Shown piece by piece: positions 7,366 to 16,479 of a stretch of 64,000 nucleotides of DNA (the stretch's first letter is position 1; every line of letters begins with the position of its first letter). Origin of the DNA: Thiosymbion sp942492625 (lineage in GTDB: Bacteria > Pseudomonadota > Gammaproteobacteria > Chromatiales > Chromatiaceae); NCBI GenBank assembly GCA_942492625.1, contig CALOFM010000050.1, forward strand, positions 1 through 64,000. Direction: 5' to 3'. Made by a program: the position numbers and the translations under genes. The notes beneath the pieces were generated by a model, which was given only the letters and a program-made list of their open reading frames with translations, made no database searches and was not told where the DNA came from.

Positions 7366-8211
7366 TCAGGCTGCCCGTTGACGGGTATCCTGTTCGAAGT
7401 ACACCGCATCCGGGGTGCGTCGGTCCAGTGCGCTGTGACGGCGCCTGGTGTTGTAGAACTCGAAGTACCGGGCCAGTCCCTTGCGTAGTTGCGCCGGTGT
7501 TTCGTAGGCGCGCAAGTATACGTCCTCGTACTTAACGCTGCGCCACAGGCGCTCGACGAACACATTGTCCACCCACCGACCCTTCCCATCCATGCTGATG
7601 GCGATGCCCTGGTCCTTGAGCACTCCGGTGAACGCCTCCGAGGTGAACTGGGACCCTTGGTCCGTGTTGAAGATGTCCGGCGCCCCATAGCGCTGTATGG
7701 CCTCTTCCAGGGCTTCGATACAGAAGTCCGTATCCAAGGTATTGGACACGCGCCAAGAGAGCACCCGGCGCGAATGCCAGTCCATGATGGCCACCAGGTA
7801 CATGAACCCCTTGGCCATCGGGATATAGCAGATGTATGTTGCCCAGACTTGGTTCGCACGCTCGATAGCCAGGTCCCTGAGTAAGTAGGGGTAGATCTTG
7901 TGCCCCTTCCCGGGTTGGCTCGTCCGCTGCCGCGGATACAGCGCCCGCAAGCCCATCAGGCGCATCAGACGCTGGACCCGCTTGCGGTTGACCACGTGGC
8001 CGCGATCCTCCAGTTCGTCCCGCATTCGCCGGCTGCCGTAGAACGGCAACCGCAAGTGGATCTCGTCGATGCGTCGCATCAGCGTCAGGTCCTGCGCCGA
8101 TACAGGCTCCGGGCGGTAGTACGCGCTCGAGCGTGCCACATCGAGTAGCTCGCAACGCCGCGCCTTGGGCAACGCATGGTTGGTGTGGATTTGTGCTCGG
8201 CGTTCGCTCAT
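7366..8211 (-). CDS. IS3-family transposase OrfB, catalytic Asp lost
   Basis: This 281-residue integrase-fold transposase has an N-terminal HTH_21-type region and an rve core. The second catalytic Asp (FNTDQGSQFTS) and Glu (VFVERLWRSVKYE) are present. The segment that normally reads WATDITYIPM reads WATYICYIPM, so the first DDE aspartate is Tyr (GAC to TAC). That should abolish catalysis. Overlap with OrfA (8208-8211) is where a -1 frameshift would fuse the two products. The length is normal for the family. The copy is probably immobile unless complemented in trans. Confidence 0.9.
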   Translation of the reverse strand: MSERRAQIHTNHALPKARRCELLDVARSSAYYRPEPVSAQDLTLMRRIDEIHLRLPFYGSRRMRDELEDRGHVVNRKRVQRLMRLMGLRALYPRQRTSQPGKGHKIYPYLLRDLAIERANQVWATYICYIPMAKGFMYLVAIMDWHSRRVLSWRVSNTLDTDFCIEALEEAIQRYGAPDIFNTDQGSQFTSEAFTGVLKDQGIAISMDGKGRWVDNVFVERLWRSVKYEDVYLRAYETPAQLRKGLARYFEFYNTRRRHSALDRRTPDAVYFEQDTRQRAA

Positions 8212-8498
8212 TGGTCGTGCCCCAGCACTTTGGATAAAAAATCGTTCTCCATCGCCAGCTGACCGATCTTGGCGTGGAGCTTCTCTACCTCCTTTTCGTT
8301 GTGCTGGGCCTCGACAGCGTTACCGCCGAACACGTCATCGGCTCCTTCGACCAGGCGCTTCTTCCAGTCTTGTATCTGATTAGGATGAACGTCGAACTGC
8401 TCGGCCAGCTCAGCGAGGGTGCGCTCGCCCTTCACGGCAGCCAGAGCGACCTTCGCCTTGAACGCCGATGAGTGATTGCGTCGTTTTCTTCGGGTCAT
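8208..8498 (-). CDS. IS3-family transposase OrfA
   Basis: This 96-residue helix-turn-helix protein begins TRRKRRNHSSAFKAKVALAA and contains TLAELAEQFDVHPNQIQDWKK, the HTH_Tnp_1 DNA-binding motif. A leucine-zipper-like C-terminal helix (EKEVEKLHAKIGQLAMENDFL) follows. It recognises the inverted repeats and, through frameshifting into OrfB, supplies the N-terminus of the full transposase. It looks intact. Confidence 0.9.
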   Translation of the reverse strand: MTRRKRRNHSSAFKAKVALAAVKGERTLAELAEQFDVHPNQIQDWKKRLVEGADDVFGGNAVEAQHNEKEVEKLHAKIGQLAMENDFLSKVLGHDQ

Positions 8499-8735
8499 CT
8501 TCTGCTCCTACTCTTTCGAGAATCTTAAGCCAGAAGATTTCACTTATCAGGTCCCGATTCCTGTCCAACCGTTGGGGTCCAGCTCTAGGGCCCCTGCCAC
8601 TTGGGCTTCGTCTATAATTATATTGTGGAGTCGTAAGCATAAAGCTGTCATGGAAAGACCAATTCTATTTAAGGAAATCATTCCTTTTGGATCGATGTTT
8701 GATACCAACTGATATGATTGTAAAAGGAGGTCAAA

Positions 8736-9776
8736 ATGCTATCAAGAATACTCAAAGGGCGTGCGATCATTGCATGGGTATTGGCTTGTGTGGTTACTGC
8801 ACCCCTTGTTGCATCGGAAATGGTACGGGGTCACTTGGTCGACGTGTCCTTTGTAGAGGATAAGCTTGGCGAGACTGATTGGGTCATATTCGATGCCAGA
8901 AACCCCGCAGATTACAAAAAGGGCCATATTCCGGGGGCGGTTAACCTGGGTATTGTCACAGGCAAGGAAAAGGTCGCTTGGGACATCTATCGGGACCCAA
9001 CCGCGAGGTGGCTTCCGGCAGACAAACTGGAAGAACTGTTTGGCATGGTGGGGATCAATTATGACAAGAGAGTCATTGTATATGGTAAGAAGGGGGACTA
9101 TCACAGCGGTCTTGTTGTAATGGTACTCAACTATCTCGATCACAACAATGCCTATTTTCTTGACGGTGGTTGGGAAAAATGGACATCGAACGGCGGTAAA
9201 GTCGAGACAACGGTTAACAAACCAGACGGGGTGACATTTAAAACCAGAAAGGTCCACGATGATATGTACGTGACCACCGAGGAGATGTATCACTATGTCC
9301 AAAACCCCGGTAGCGTTACAATAATGGATGTCCGTTCCGTTGAAGAGTGGGAAGGTACCAAGATGCTGTCCGTAAGGGGTGGCCGCATACCGGGTGCTGT
9401 CCACTTACCAGTATATGACCTGATTAATAAAGACGGTACCCTGGTTGCTACCTCCAAAATGGAGGAGATCTACAAGGATGTTCCCAAAGACAAACCTGTG
9501 GTCGCTTACTGCCAGCGGGGTTGTCGGGTCAGCTTTCCCTATATGGCGTTGAAGTTATTAGGTCACGACGTTCAGTATTATGACGGCTCGTGGAGAGTCT
9601 GGGGGATGCAGGAAAATTTGCCTGCCGAGAATGAACAATGGATTCACATCAAAAAGATATTCGTCTTAGAGAAAAAGATGAAATCTGCCTTAGAAGAGAT
9701 CCAAGACTTGAAGCTTCAACTCGAGCAGTTGAAAACGGGTGAGGTAGCTACGGCGGTGCCAGAAGATAAACAATAA
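8736..9776 (+). CDS. Exported double-rhodanese sulfurtransferase
   Basis: This 346-residue protein has a strong ribosome binding site (AAAGGAGGTC) and a signal peptide (residues 1-27). Two rhodanese domains follow. The first (about 33-155) has YGKKGDYHSG where the catalytic loop should be, so its Cys is missing. The second (about 180-300) has the active-site loop YCQRGCRV with Cys. A C-terminal coiled coil follows (KKMKSALEEIQDLKLQLEQLK). The inactive-then-active arrangement is typical of thiosulfate:cyanide sulfurtransferase-like proteins. A periplasmic sulfane-sulfur transfer role fits the sulfur-oxidation genes elsewhere in the window. The gene is more AT-rich than its neighbours. Confidence 0.85.
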   Translation: MLSRILKGRAIIAWVLACVVTAPLVASEMVRGHLVDVSFVEDKLGETDWVIFDARNPADYKKGHIPGAVNLGIVTGKEKVAWDIYRDPTARWLPADKLEELFGMVGINYDKRVIVYGKKGDYHSGLVVMVLNYLDHNNAYFLDGGWEKWTSNGGKVETTVNKPDGVTFKTRKVHDDMYVTTEEMYHYVQNPGSVTIMDVRSVEEWEGTKMLSVRGGRIPGAVHLPVYDLINKDGTLVATSKMEEIYKDVPKDKPVVAYCQRGCRVSFPYMALKLLGHDVQYYDGSWRVWGMQENLPAENEQWIHIKKIFVLEKKMKSALEEIQDLKLQLEQLKTGEVATAVPEDKQ

Positions 9777-9800
9777 AGAAAAGAAGATTGCTTGTATAGT

Positions 9801-9828
9801 GGGGTACACGCCTCTCGAGGCATACCCC
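9801..9828 (+). terminator. Possible terminator after rhodanese gene
   Basis: GGGGTA...TACCCC with an inner GCCT...AGGC pair forms a stem-loop 24 bp after the rhodanese stop. No clear T-run follows, so it may be a weak or processed 3' end rather than a strong intrinsic terminator. Confidence 0.4.
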
Positions 9829-10473
9829 GCTTGTCGGTTATTTCCCCCGGCTTGCCAATAAACTTATCAGAGGCATGCCTGCTACCGGCACCACTGAAAC
9901 GAACCGTTAAACCCCACTCAGCATGAGCGTCGGTTTGCACCTATCAACTAGCATACGCACTTCCACATCTGCGTCATCGATGAGGTCTTCGAGGCAACCG
10001 ATGACGCAGTAGATCAACTAATAGGGTGATTTATCTTACCGACAACCGGCCAATGTACGGCTGTTATTTGCCAGATAGCTGTCGTTCATGTTCGAGAGGT
10101 CAATGACCGGAACGGGTCGGGAACGGACCTTCCGCGGTCGCCAACCGCCAAGAGTCGCCCGAACGTCTGTAGTCGGCCAAGAACAATCATTGAGGCGATG
10201 CGTGGCGACTTCCGGTAAACGCTGGGAGGAGGGGACGCTGGCGGAACCGCGGGCGAGAGGCCTAGCACGGCCCTGAATCCGCCTCGGCGCTCCGAACACA
10301 TCCCAGAGGCAGCGAGGCGGTCAAGGTTGGCAAGCGAGCTACGGAGCAGATGCCAGAAGATGAGCCAAGAAGCGGTGTCCCCTGATATTCTACCAAGACC
10401 ATTTTTTGCAGCTCCCTGCGGGCAGGCAGAGCGGTGGAGCGGTCCCAAAGCAACCCAAGCCACGTAGGACATC
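9829..10473. other. Gene-free stretch with GC-rich dispersed motif
   Basis: I see no supported gene. Around 10103-10155 lies a motif (GACCGGAACGGGTCGGGAACGGACC, broken here as GACCGGAACGGGTC and GGAACGGACCTTC, followed by CGCGGTC) that reappears in degenerate form at about 17407-17440 and, more weakly, at 5905-5935. It looks like an intergenic repeat family rather than coding DNA. The end of the stretch must hold the ald promoter, but no clear -35/-10 pair stands out. Confidence 0.4.
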
Positions 10474-11595
10474 ATGCGCATCGGGATTCCAAAAGAGATC
10501 AAGGTTCAGGAATACCGAGTGGGGATGGTTCCAGCGGCAGTCAAGGAGCTGGTTAGGAGGGGCCACGAGGTATGGGTTGAGCAGGGTGCCGGTGCTGGAG
10601 TCGGTTTTTCGGACGAAGACTATTCGGCGGTAGGCGCATGCGTCGCCGAGGATCCCGGACGCCTCTTCGAGTGCGTGGAGCTTATCGTCAAGGTGAAGGA
10701 GCCACAGCGTGAGGAGCGCGCCCTTCTCAAGCCCGGACAGACCCTCTTCTCCTATCTACATCTTGCTCCGGATCCTCAATTGACGGAGGAGCTTCTAGGG
10801 AGTAGTGCCACCTGCATCGCTTACGAGACGGTGACCGATCGCGACGGCAGATTGCCTCTCTTGGCACCCATGTCCGAGGTGGCGGGCCGCCTGGCCGTGC
10901 AAGCCGGAGCCTGGTGCCTGGAGAAGATGTCGGGCGGATCAGGTATCCTGCTGGGCGGCATTCCCGGCGTCGAGCCGGGCAACGTACTGATCATCGGCGG
11001 TGGCACCGTCGGTTTCAATGCCTGTCAGATGGCCGTGGGCCTGGGAGCGCGCGTGGTCGTGATCGACCGTTGTGCCGCCGCTCTGCGCCGCCTCGATGCC
11101 CACTTCGATACCCGCATTTCCACCGTCTATTTGAGCGCGGATGCCATCGAGCAACATTTGCCAGACACCGACCTGGTTATCGGCGCGGTCTTGGTGCCAG
11201 GTGCTGCCACACCGAAGTTGGTGCGACGCCATCACCTCGCGCTGCTGCGACCAGGATCTGTACTGGTCGACGTGGCGATCGACCAGGGTGGTTGCTTCGA
11301 GAGCTCAATCCCGACGACGCACGACAAACCGACGTTCATCGAACAGAGCATCGTCCATTACTGCGTGACCAACATGCCGGGGGTAGTGCCGCGTACGGCG
11401 ACCTTCGCGCTCAACAATGCGACCCTGCCTTTCGTCATCGATATAGCGGAGAAAGGTGTGATAAGGGCTTTGCAGGAAGATCCTTATTTGCTGAACGGCC
11501 TCAATGTGTATCGGGGAATTTTGACGGAGAAGCCGGTCGCCGAGGCCCAGGGGCGCGAGTCCGTGCCCGCATCCAAAGCGATTGGTGGGGGCTGA
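10474..11595 (+). CDS. ald: Alanine dehydrogenase
   Basis: This 373-residue cytosolic enzyme has the usual length. It catalyses reversible NAD-dependent deamination of L-alanine to pyruvate and ammonium. It opens MRIGIPKEIKVQEYRVGM, the family signature; the conserved LLAPMSEVAGRLA segment and the Rossmann motif VLIIGGGTVGFNA follow, then the late NMPGVVPRTATFALNNATLP signature. It is convergent with an alanine/sodium symporter, which suggests an alanine uptake and catabolism module. The last 20 residues are weakly conserved. It is intact. Confidence 0.95.
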   Translation: MRIGIPKEIKVQEYRVGMVPAAVKELVRRGHEVWVEQGAGAGVGFSDEDYSAVGACVAEDPGRLFECVELIVKVKEPQREERALLKPGQTLFSYLHLAPDPQLTEELLGSSATCIAYETVTDRDGRLPLLAPMSEVAGRLAVQAGAWCLEKMSGGSGILLGGIPGVEPGNVLIIGGGTVGFNACQMAVGLGARVVVIDRCAAALRRLDAHFDTRISTVYLSADAIEQHLPDTDLVIGAVLVPGAATPKLVRRHHLALLRPGSVLVDVAIDQGGCFESSIPTTHDKPTFIEQSIVHYCVTNMPGVVPRTATFALNNATLPFVIDIAEKGVIRALQEDPYLLNGLNVYRGILTEKPVAEAQGRESVPASKAIGGG

Positions 11596-11709
11596 GCGAC
11601 AGTTAACCCCTAAGCGTTCCCGCAAGCATGAGCGGTGACTGCGGATCGGCGATTCGAGCAGGGTCTCCTTTCCGCTGCGGGGCATGGGGGACGCCTGCCG
11701 GGCTGTGAC

Positions 11710-13101
11710 TCAGTCCTTGAGCGGCAGCTCCTCGAAGTATTTGTCGGTGAGGGCCTTAACAACGCCCACCAACAGAATCAAGGCGATCAGGTTGGGGGCG
11801 GCCATGAAAATGTTGGCGATGTCCGCCAGGTTCCAGACCAGGTGCAGCGGGATGGAGGCGCCCACCACCACGAGCACGGTGTAGACCACCCGGTAGGGTA
11901 GCACCGCGCGCGCGCCGAAAAGGTACTCGGCGGAGCGGTCGCCGTAGTAGCTCCAGGCGATGATGGTGGAGTAGGCGAAGAACATCAGGCCAAAGCCCAC
12001 CACCCAGGCGCCGGCGCCGCCCAGGGCCTGTTTGAAGGCGAATGCGGAAAGGGCGGCGCCGACCAAGTCCTCGGGACGAGCATCACCCCAAGCGCCCATG
12101 ATGATGATCACCAGGGCGGTCATGGTGCAGATGACGATGGTGTCGACGAACGGCCCCATCATCGCCACCAAGCCCTCGCGCACCGGCTCGTGGGTGCGGG
12201 CCGCGGCGTGGGCCATGGGGGCCGAGCCGAGCCCGGACTCGTTGGAGAACACGCCGCGCTTGACGCCCCACTCGATGGCCGTACCGATGGCGCCGCCACC
12301 CACAGCCCATGGGTTCAGCGCGTAGTTGATGATGGTGGCAAAGGCCGCCGGGATCTGGTCGATGTTGAGGATCAGGATCAACAGGGCGGCGGCGCAGTAA
12401 GCGATGGCCATGAAGGGCACGATCCGCGAGGCCACCCGGGCGATGCGCTTGATCCCGCCGATGATCACCAGCCCCACCGCCATTCCCAGCACCACGCCAA
12501 ACACGGTGCCGTATTCCTTGGCGTCGGGGAAGATGAAACCGAGCCCGTCCACCACAGAGTTTGCCTGCACCATGTTGCCGATGCCGAAGGAGGCAATCAG
12601 GGTGAATAGGGCAAAGAGGAAGCCCAGTACCGCGCCGGTCTTCTTCAGACCAAATTTCTCGGTGAAGCCGCGGCTGAGGGTGTACATGGGGCCGCCGGAA
12701 ACCGAGCCGTCCGGATGGAAGACCCGGTATTTCAACGCCAGGGTGCAGGACGTGTACTTGCTGGCCATGCCTGCCAGGGCGGTGATCCACATCCAGAACA
12801 CCGCCCCTGGGCCGCCGAATGCGATGGCGGTGGCCACGCCGGCTATGTTCCCAGTGCCGATGGTGGCCGACAGCGCCGCGGACAGGGCCTGAAAGTGGGT
12901 GACCTCGCCAGGGTCGGTGTCCTTGTCGTACTTGCCAGCGATCAGCATAGCGCTGTGCTTGAAGCCGCGGAACTGGATGAAACCCAGTCTCAAGGTCAGG
13001 TAGAGGCCGGTACCCACCAGCGCTATCACCGAGGGGATGCCCCAAACGTGGCCGGCGATGGTGCCGGCGAGTTCGGTCAGTTGGGCGATTGTGTTGTCCA
13101 T
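11710..13101 (-). CDS. Alanine/Na+ symporter (AGCS family)
   Basis: This 463-residue inner-membrane protein has about 11 hydrophobic segments. AGCS family signatures are clear: GLYLTLRLGFIQFRGF near the N-terminus, ALSATIGTGNIAGVATAI (substrate/sodium site), GPGAVFWMW, and NESGLGSAPMAHAAARTHEPVREG. It imports alanine or glycine with sodium. It converges with ald, so the two probably act together: uptake here, oxidation by Ald. No lesion is seen. Confidence 0.93.
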   Translation of the reverse strand: MDNTIAQLTELAGTIAGHVWGIPSVIALVGTGLYLTLRLGFIQFRGFKHSAMLIAGKYDKDTDPGEVTHFQALSAALSATIGTGNIAGVATAIAFGGPGAVFWMWITALAGMASKYTSCTLALKYRVFHPDGSVSGGPMYTLSRGFTEKFGLKKTGAVLGFLFALFTLIASFGIGNMVQANSVVDGLGFIFPDAKEYGTVFGVVLGMAVGLVIIGGIKRIARVASRIVPFMAIAYCAAALLILILNIDQIPAAFATIINYALNPWAVGGGAIGTAIEWGVKRGVFSNESGLGSAPMAHAAARTHEPVREGLVAMMGPFVDTIVICTMTALVIIIMGAWGDARPEDLVGAALSAFAFKQALGGAGAWVVGFGLMFFAYSTIIAWSYYGDRSAEYLFGARAVLPYRVVYTVLVVVGASIPLHLVWNLADIANIFMAAPNLIALILLVGVVKALTDKYFEELPLKD

Positions 13102-13312
13102 GACAGTGGACCGTTCCGTTTTCGGGCTGTCGCGGGTATCTCCCAGGTGACGGCATTGATAGCAAAAAAGCCGAGGGACGCGAAGTAAGAGAAAGGGAAA
13201 CTTGTCGGTGGTGGGTTCAAGTTCTTGGGTGGTGGGGTGGAAAGGGATGGAGTTAGGAGGGTTTGAGGTGTGATTTTAGGGAGAGCGTCCCGACCTATTT
13301 GAGGTGAAACGT

Positions 13313-13367
13313 AAAGAAAAGTCCCGAGCCGAACAAGGGGAATCAGCCCCCTTGAGCAGATCGGGAC
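13313..13367 (-). terminator. Intrinsic terminator of transposon operon
   Basis: On the minus strand GTCCCGA...TCGGGAC encloses an inner CAAGGGG...CCCCTTG hairpin and is followed by TTTTCTTT. It lies just beyond the 65-aa gene, in the right place to end the transposon operon. Confidence 0.7.
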
Positions 13368-13376
13368 GATAGCGGG

Positions 13377-13574
13377 TTAAAAAGGCAGATCGTCGTTGAA
13401 ATCGAGTACCTGTTGAGCGGGCGGAACTTGGTTGCGTTCAGCCATCATGAGCCCGATCAGATCAGTCTCGTACAGATTCCAAACTGCGTTGGTCAGATTG
13501 TCGAGTGTCTCAAAGAGCGCCAACGCAACCGCGGGAGGGAGATCTTCTGGTAGCGAAACGGGAAAGGTCTTCAT
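13377..13574 (-). CDS. Small transposon-associated protein, unknown
   Basis: This 65-residue acidic protein (KTFPVSLPEDLPPAVALALFETLDN...) starts within the last bases of the ATPase gene (overlap 13571-13574), so it is translationally coupled to it. It is predicted helical with no DNA-binding motif. Its position suggests a transposition accessory or target-site role, by analogy with small genes in other transposase-plus-ATPase elements, but I know of no defined function. Confidence 0.7.
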   Translation of the reverse strand: MKTFPVSLPEDLPPAVALALFETLDNLTNAVWNLYETDLIGLMMAERNQVPPAQQVLDFNDDLPF

Positions 13575-14365
13575 CGCAACTCCTCGATGGCTTGTTGGAT
13601 CAACTCGTCGGGCACGTGATTCAATCCTTTTGGCACGGCCAGCTGTAAGCTGGTTTTGAGGATGCGCCCGGCGTAGCGTGGCAGACCCCGGGAGGCCTGA
13701 CGCAACAACTCCAGGCCGGAGTCAGACAGCAAGGTGTGCTGAGCCCCGGCCTGCTTGAAGGCGTGGGCAACGAGGCTGTGGAAGCGCTCGCGCTCGATGA
13801 CCGGCTTCAGACGCAGGCGCACCTGGATACGGCTGGCCAAGGCCGCATAGGGGGCACGATCCAGGGTTTGGTCCAGAGAGGGATGAGCGAGCAGCCACAC
13901 GGCCATCAGGTCACGGGAGTCGAAGGCGAAGTTGAGGAAGGCCGGCAGATCGCGGAAGAACTCCGCGGGCAGGTTGTGTGCCTCGTCGAGGATCCACAGC
14001 GGCGTGACGCCTTTGCCGTCGGCCAGCTCCTCGATGCGGGCCTTGATCTGGCGCCACAAGGCGGCCCGGCGGTAGGCGGGCTCCAGTCCCAGCGCCAGGG
14101 CCAGCGAGCGGTACAAATCGAGGCGCCCGAAGTCGGTCTCGGCCAGATAGACCACTTGGTAGCGATGAGGGTTGAGTGCTTGCGTAAGCTGGCGTAGAGC
14201 GGCCGTCTTGCCGACGCCGGCCTCGCCGGTCAACAAGCCCACGCCGGGGGTCTGCAGCAGCCAGGTAAAGCGCTCGTTGAGCCGCGCGAGGACCCCGTCG
14301 TCCCACAGCTCTGCGTGCACCTTACCGAGGGGATACTGCGTCAAGCCGAAGTGTTGCAGCACCAT
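13571..14365 (-). CDS. ExeA/TniB-like AAA ATPase of transposon
   Basis: This 264-residue protein opens LQHFGLTQYPLGK, the ExeA-family start. It carries Walker A GEAGVGKTAAL (about residues 46-56) and Walker B LWILDEAHNLP (about 128-138), then the AAA lid region. In transposons such ATPases (TniB, IstB, MuB type) bind target DNA and activate the DDE transposase. Its start overlaps the transposase stop by one base, so the two are co-translated. It appears intact. Confidence 0.88.
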   Translation of the reverse strand: MVLQHFGLTQYPLGKVHAELWDDGVLARLNERFTWLLQTPGVGLLTGEAGVGKTAALRQLTQALNPHRYQVVYLAETDFGRLDLYRSLALALGLEPAYRRAALWRQIKARIEELADGKGVTPLWILDEAHNLPAEFFRDLPAFLNFAFDSRDLMAVWLLAHPSLDQTLDRAPYAALASRIQVRLRLKPVIERERFHSLVAHAFKQAGAQHTLLSDSGLELLRQASRGLPRYAGRILKTSLQLAVPKGLNHVPDELIQQAIEELR

Positions 14366-15690
14366 CAGCTGTCCTCCCCGGTGCGATCGTAGTATTCGCG
14401 GTAGGCCAGCTCCACCTCATTGTCGGCACCGCCGGGCGATGGCGCCTCTTGCGGTTGGGGTTGACGCCGCCGGCGGTGGACATTGGCCAGGGCATCCAGT
14501 GGCGTGGCCGCACCCAAGGATTCACCGTTGTCGTCTTCCACACCAACGACCTGGCCGGCATGGGGATTGATCACCAAGCGCACGGAGCGTCCGGAGAGCT
14601 CGTAGGGCACCTCGAAACGCGCGCCCTGATAAGAGACGGTGCCGTCCTTGCGCACCTTGCGCGTGAGGCGGTGGTAGAACAAGGCATCGAGCCGAGCGGC
14701 CAGGGCGCCCAAGGTGCGTATCCGCGCCAGGTCCTGCTGGTAACGCGCCAGCGGGGTCTGTCCTTGGAGGCCACTGTGGGCCGTGCGGTGATAGACCTGC
14801 TCGAGCCAGGCCCACACGCGGGCGTTGAGATCGCTTAAGCTCCCGACACGCGCGGCATCGATCTCGCTCAGGAACTGATCGCGGAAGGTGCGGTGCCAAC
14901 GCTCCAATTTCCCCTTACCTTGCGGCGTATAGGGGCGGCAGTAAACCAGATGGATGCCCAAACGGGCGCAGATCCCTTGCAGCGTTTTGGCCCGGTAGGC
15001 CGGACCGTTGTCGATTACCAGCTTCACCGGCAGGCCGCGCTTGAGCACCGCCTGCTTGAGTACCGCCTCTATATCGAGTGCCGTCTCGCTCGGACAGAAG
15101 GCCGAATGGACAATCAGACGGGAGGCATCGTCCATCAGCGAGACCAGATACGCCTTGCGCAGCCCGCCGTCCATTGGTACGCGGGGGCCATGCATCACAT
15201 CCCCGTACCAGATGTCGCCTGCATACTCGGCCACATAGGCGCGCCGCTCCTCGGGCTCGCCCGGTGCACCGCTCGGGCGTGACAGCCCGTGAGCCTGCAA
15301 CAGGCGGTGCACTGCCGAGCGTTTCAGCTCACCGGTGGCGACCGTGCCACGGCGTTCGAGCAGACGGCAGATGCGGTCGATGGAACGGCGCGGATTTTCA
15401 CGCTTGGTCGCCAGGATCGCCTCCTGAACCGCGGGGGCGATCTTCGATTGTCCCCGGTCCGAGCGCGCCTTGGGCTCCAGCGCCTCGATCCCGCCGCGAC
15501 GCCAGGCATAGTACCAGGCCTCGATTGCCTTCTCGCTGAGACGGCTGTTACGTGAGCCCGGGATGTCATAGTGCCGTGCGGCCAGCTCCCGAAGTGTCGC
15601 CTTGAGCTCTCCACGTTTCAGTTCGGCACGGCTGACCAGCGGACCCAATACCGAGTAGCGGAACAGGGCCATGGGGTTGATGTCGTTCAT
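14365..15690 (-). CDS. DDE integrase-type transposase
   Basis: This 441-residue transposase has an N-terminal helix-turn-helix (SRNSRLSEKAIEAWYYAWRRGG) and an rve catalytic core. The core has Asp in YGDVMHGP, Asp in LVIDNGPAYRA and Glu in KGKLERWHRTFRDQF. A C-terminal Mu-type beta-barrel (VSYQGARFEVPYELSGR) follows. The catalytic triad is complete, unlike the IS3 copy upstream. It works with the downstream ExeA-like ATPase. The layout resembles TniA/MuA or IS481-like elements with an ATPase partner. Confidence 0.9.
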   Translation of the reverse strand: MNDINPMALFRYSVLGPLVSRAELKRGELKATLRELAARHYDIPGSRNSRLSEKAIEAWYYAWRRGGIEALEPKARSDRGQSKIAPAVQEAILATKRENPRRSIDRICRLLERRGTVATGELKRSAVHRLLQAHGLSRPSGAPGEPEERRAYVAEYAGDIWYGDVMHGPRVPMDGGLRKAYLVSLMDDASRLIVHSAFCPSETALDIEAVLKQAVLKRGLPVKLVIDNGPAYRAKTLQGICARLGIHLVYCRPYTPQGKGKLERWHRTFRDQFLSEIDAARVGSLSDLNARVWAWLEQVYHRTAHSGLQGQTPLARYQQDLARIRTLGALAARLDALFYHRLTRKVRKDGTVSYQGARFEVPYELSGRSVRLVINPHAGQVVGVEDDNGESLGAATPLDALANVHRRRRQPQPQEAPSPGGADNEVELAYREYYDRTGEDS

Positions 15691-15819
15691 CGCGATCTCC
15701 CGATGTCTGAAAGGAAGACACAGGAGAACCCGGACGCCACCTCAAGGGCAGGGGCAAGTTCTGTGGGATGGTGCAGCGCCCCGGCGGCACCTGTCCCGCG
15801 ACCGCCGCGATTCAGACCA

Positions 15820-16359
15820 TCACGGGACGCTCACCCCCATCCGATCGAGCCAACCCATCGCCTTGGCCAAGCGCATGCGCTCGAAACAGCGCAACCAAAA
15901 CGCCTGCCAACCCACCGCCCGTCCCAGATGCGCAAAGCGACTGCGCAGATGCAGGCTATGAAGATCGAATGCCCCCTCCAGCCAATGCCTCCATCGCCCG
16001 ATGGTGCGCCGGCTTGGCATCATCTCCCGCGCCACCTCGTGTACCGACTCCCCTGCGCTCAACCCCGCCAACACCGCTTGCTGGCTCTTCCACCAATACT
16101 GGCGCCTTGGCGACAAGCAAGCCGGCAGGCGCGAGCAAGTACCGCGGCACCCCGGGCAAAAGAACCGCAAGATGACCAACAGACCCAACACCAAGGCCAG
16201 TCCTTCGCCCCGCGGTGCATTCCGTTCATAGTGACCTTGATGGTGCAGGCCCGCCTTCCCACAGCGTGGACAACGCTCGGGCTTGTAGGCATCGGGATTG
16301 CTCTCAAGCAGCTCTCGGTGTTGCTCCAAGGTCTCGATTCCTGGCAGCATGCGGGACAT
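15820..16359 (-). CDS. DUF6431-like transposon protein
   Basis: This 179-residue protein starts at an ATG at 16359 with an AGGAGA ribosome binding site. A zinc-ribbon-like N-terminus (ERCPRCGKAGLHHQGHYER ... FFCPGCRGTCSRLP) is followed by a helical region with helix-turn-helix character (GESVHEVAREMMPSRRTIGRWRHW). This matches my recollection of DUF6431 proteins that accompany such transposase/ATPase elements. The role is probably end recognition or regulation. The frame opens farther upstream into the disrupted cold-shock gene, but that part is not this protein. Confidence 0.75.
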   Translation of the reverse strand: MSRMLPGIETLEQHRELLESNPDAYKPERCPRCGKAGLHHQGHYERNAPRGEGLALVLGLLVILRFFCPGCRGTCSRLPACLSPRRQYWWKSQQAVLAGLSAGESVHEVAREMMPSRRTIGRWRHWLEGAFDLHSLHLRSRFAHLGRAVGWQAFWLRCFERMRLAKAMGWLDRMGVSVP

Positions 16360-16479
16360 AGGCCGGTCTCCTATGGTGTGGTGTTTTCGTTTGCACGTAC
16401 CACGATACCAAAGGGCGACCGGCCTCCGTTCTTGCCTTTCTATCTCGACGTCTACAGGGGAATGTTCCAAGCGAGGTCC

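Larger units (their letters stand above)
7318..8581 (-). mobile_element. IS3-family insertion sequence, about 1264 bp
   Basis: Ends share TGGACCC...TTGGACAG...GATAAGTGAAATCTT as imperfect inverted repeats starting TGG at 7318 and ending CCA at 8581. Inside are overlapping orfA and orfB on the minus strand, the standard IS3 plan needing programmed frameshifting. I find no direct target duplication next to the ends, so one or both flanks have been rearranged. The left flank abuts the truncated uspA gene. Confidence 0.85.

Noticed and set aside
12083..13165. 360-codon minus-strand frame overlapping the alanine symporter
   Set aside because: Out-of-frame shadow of the symporter, rich in Arg/His/Gly and lacking membrane segments.
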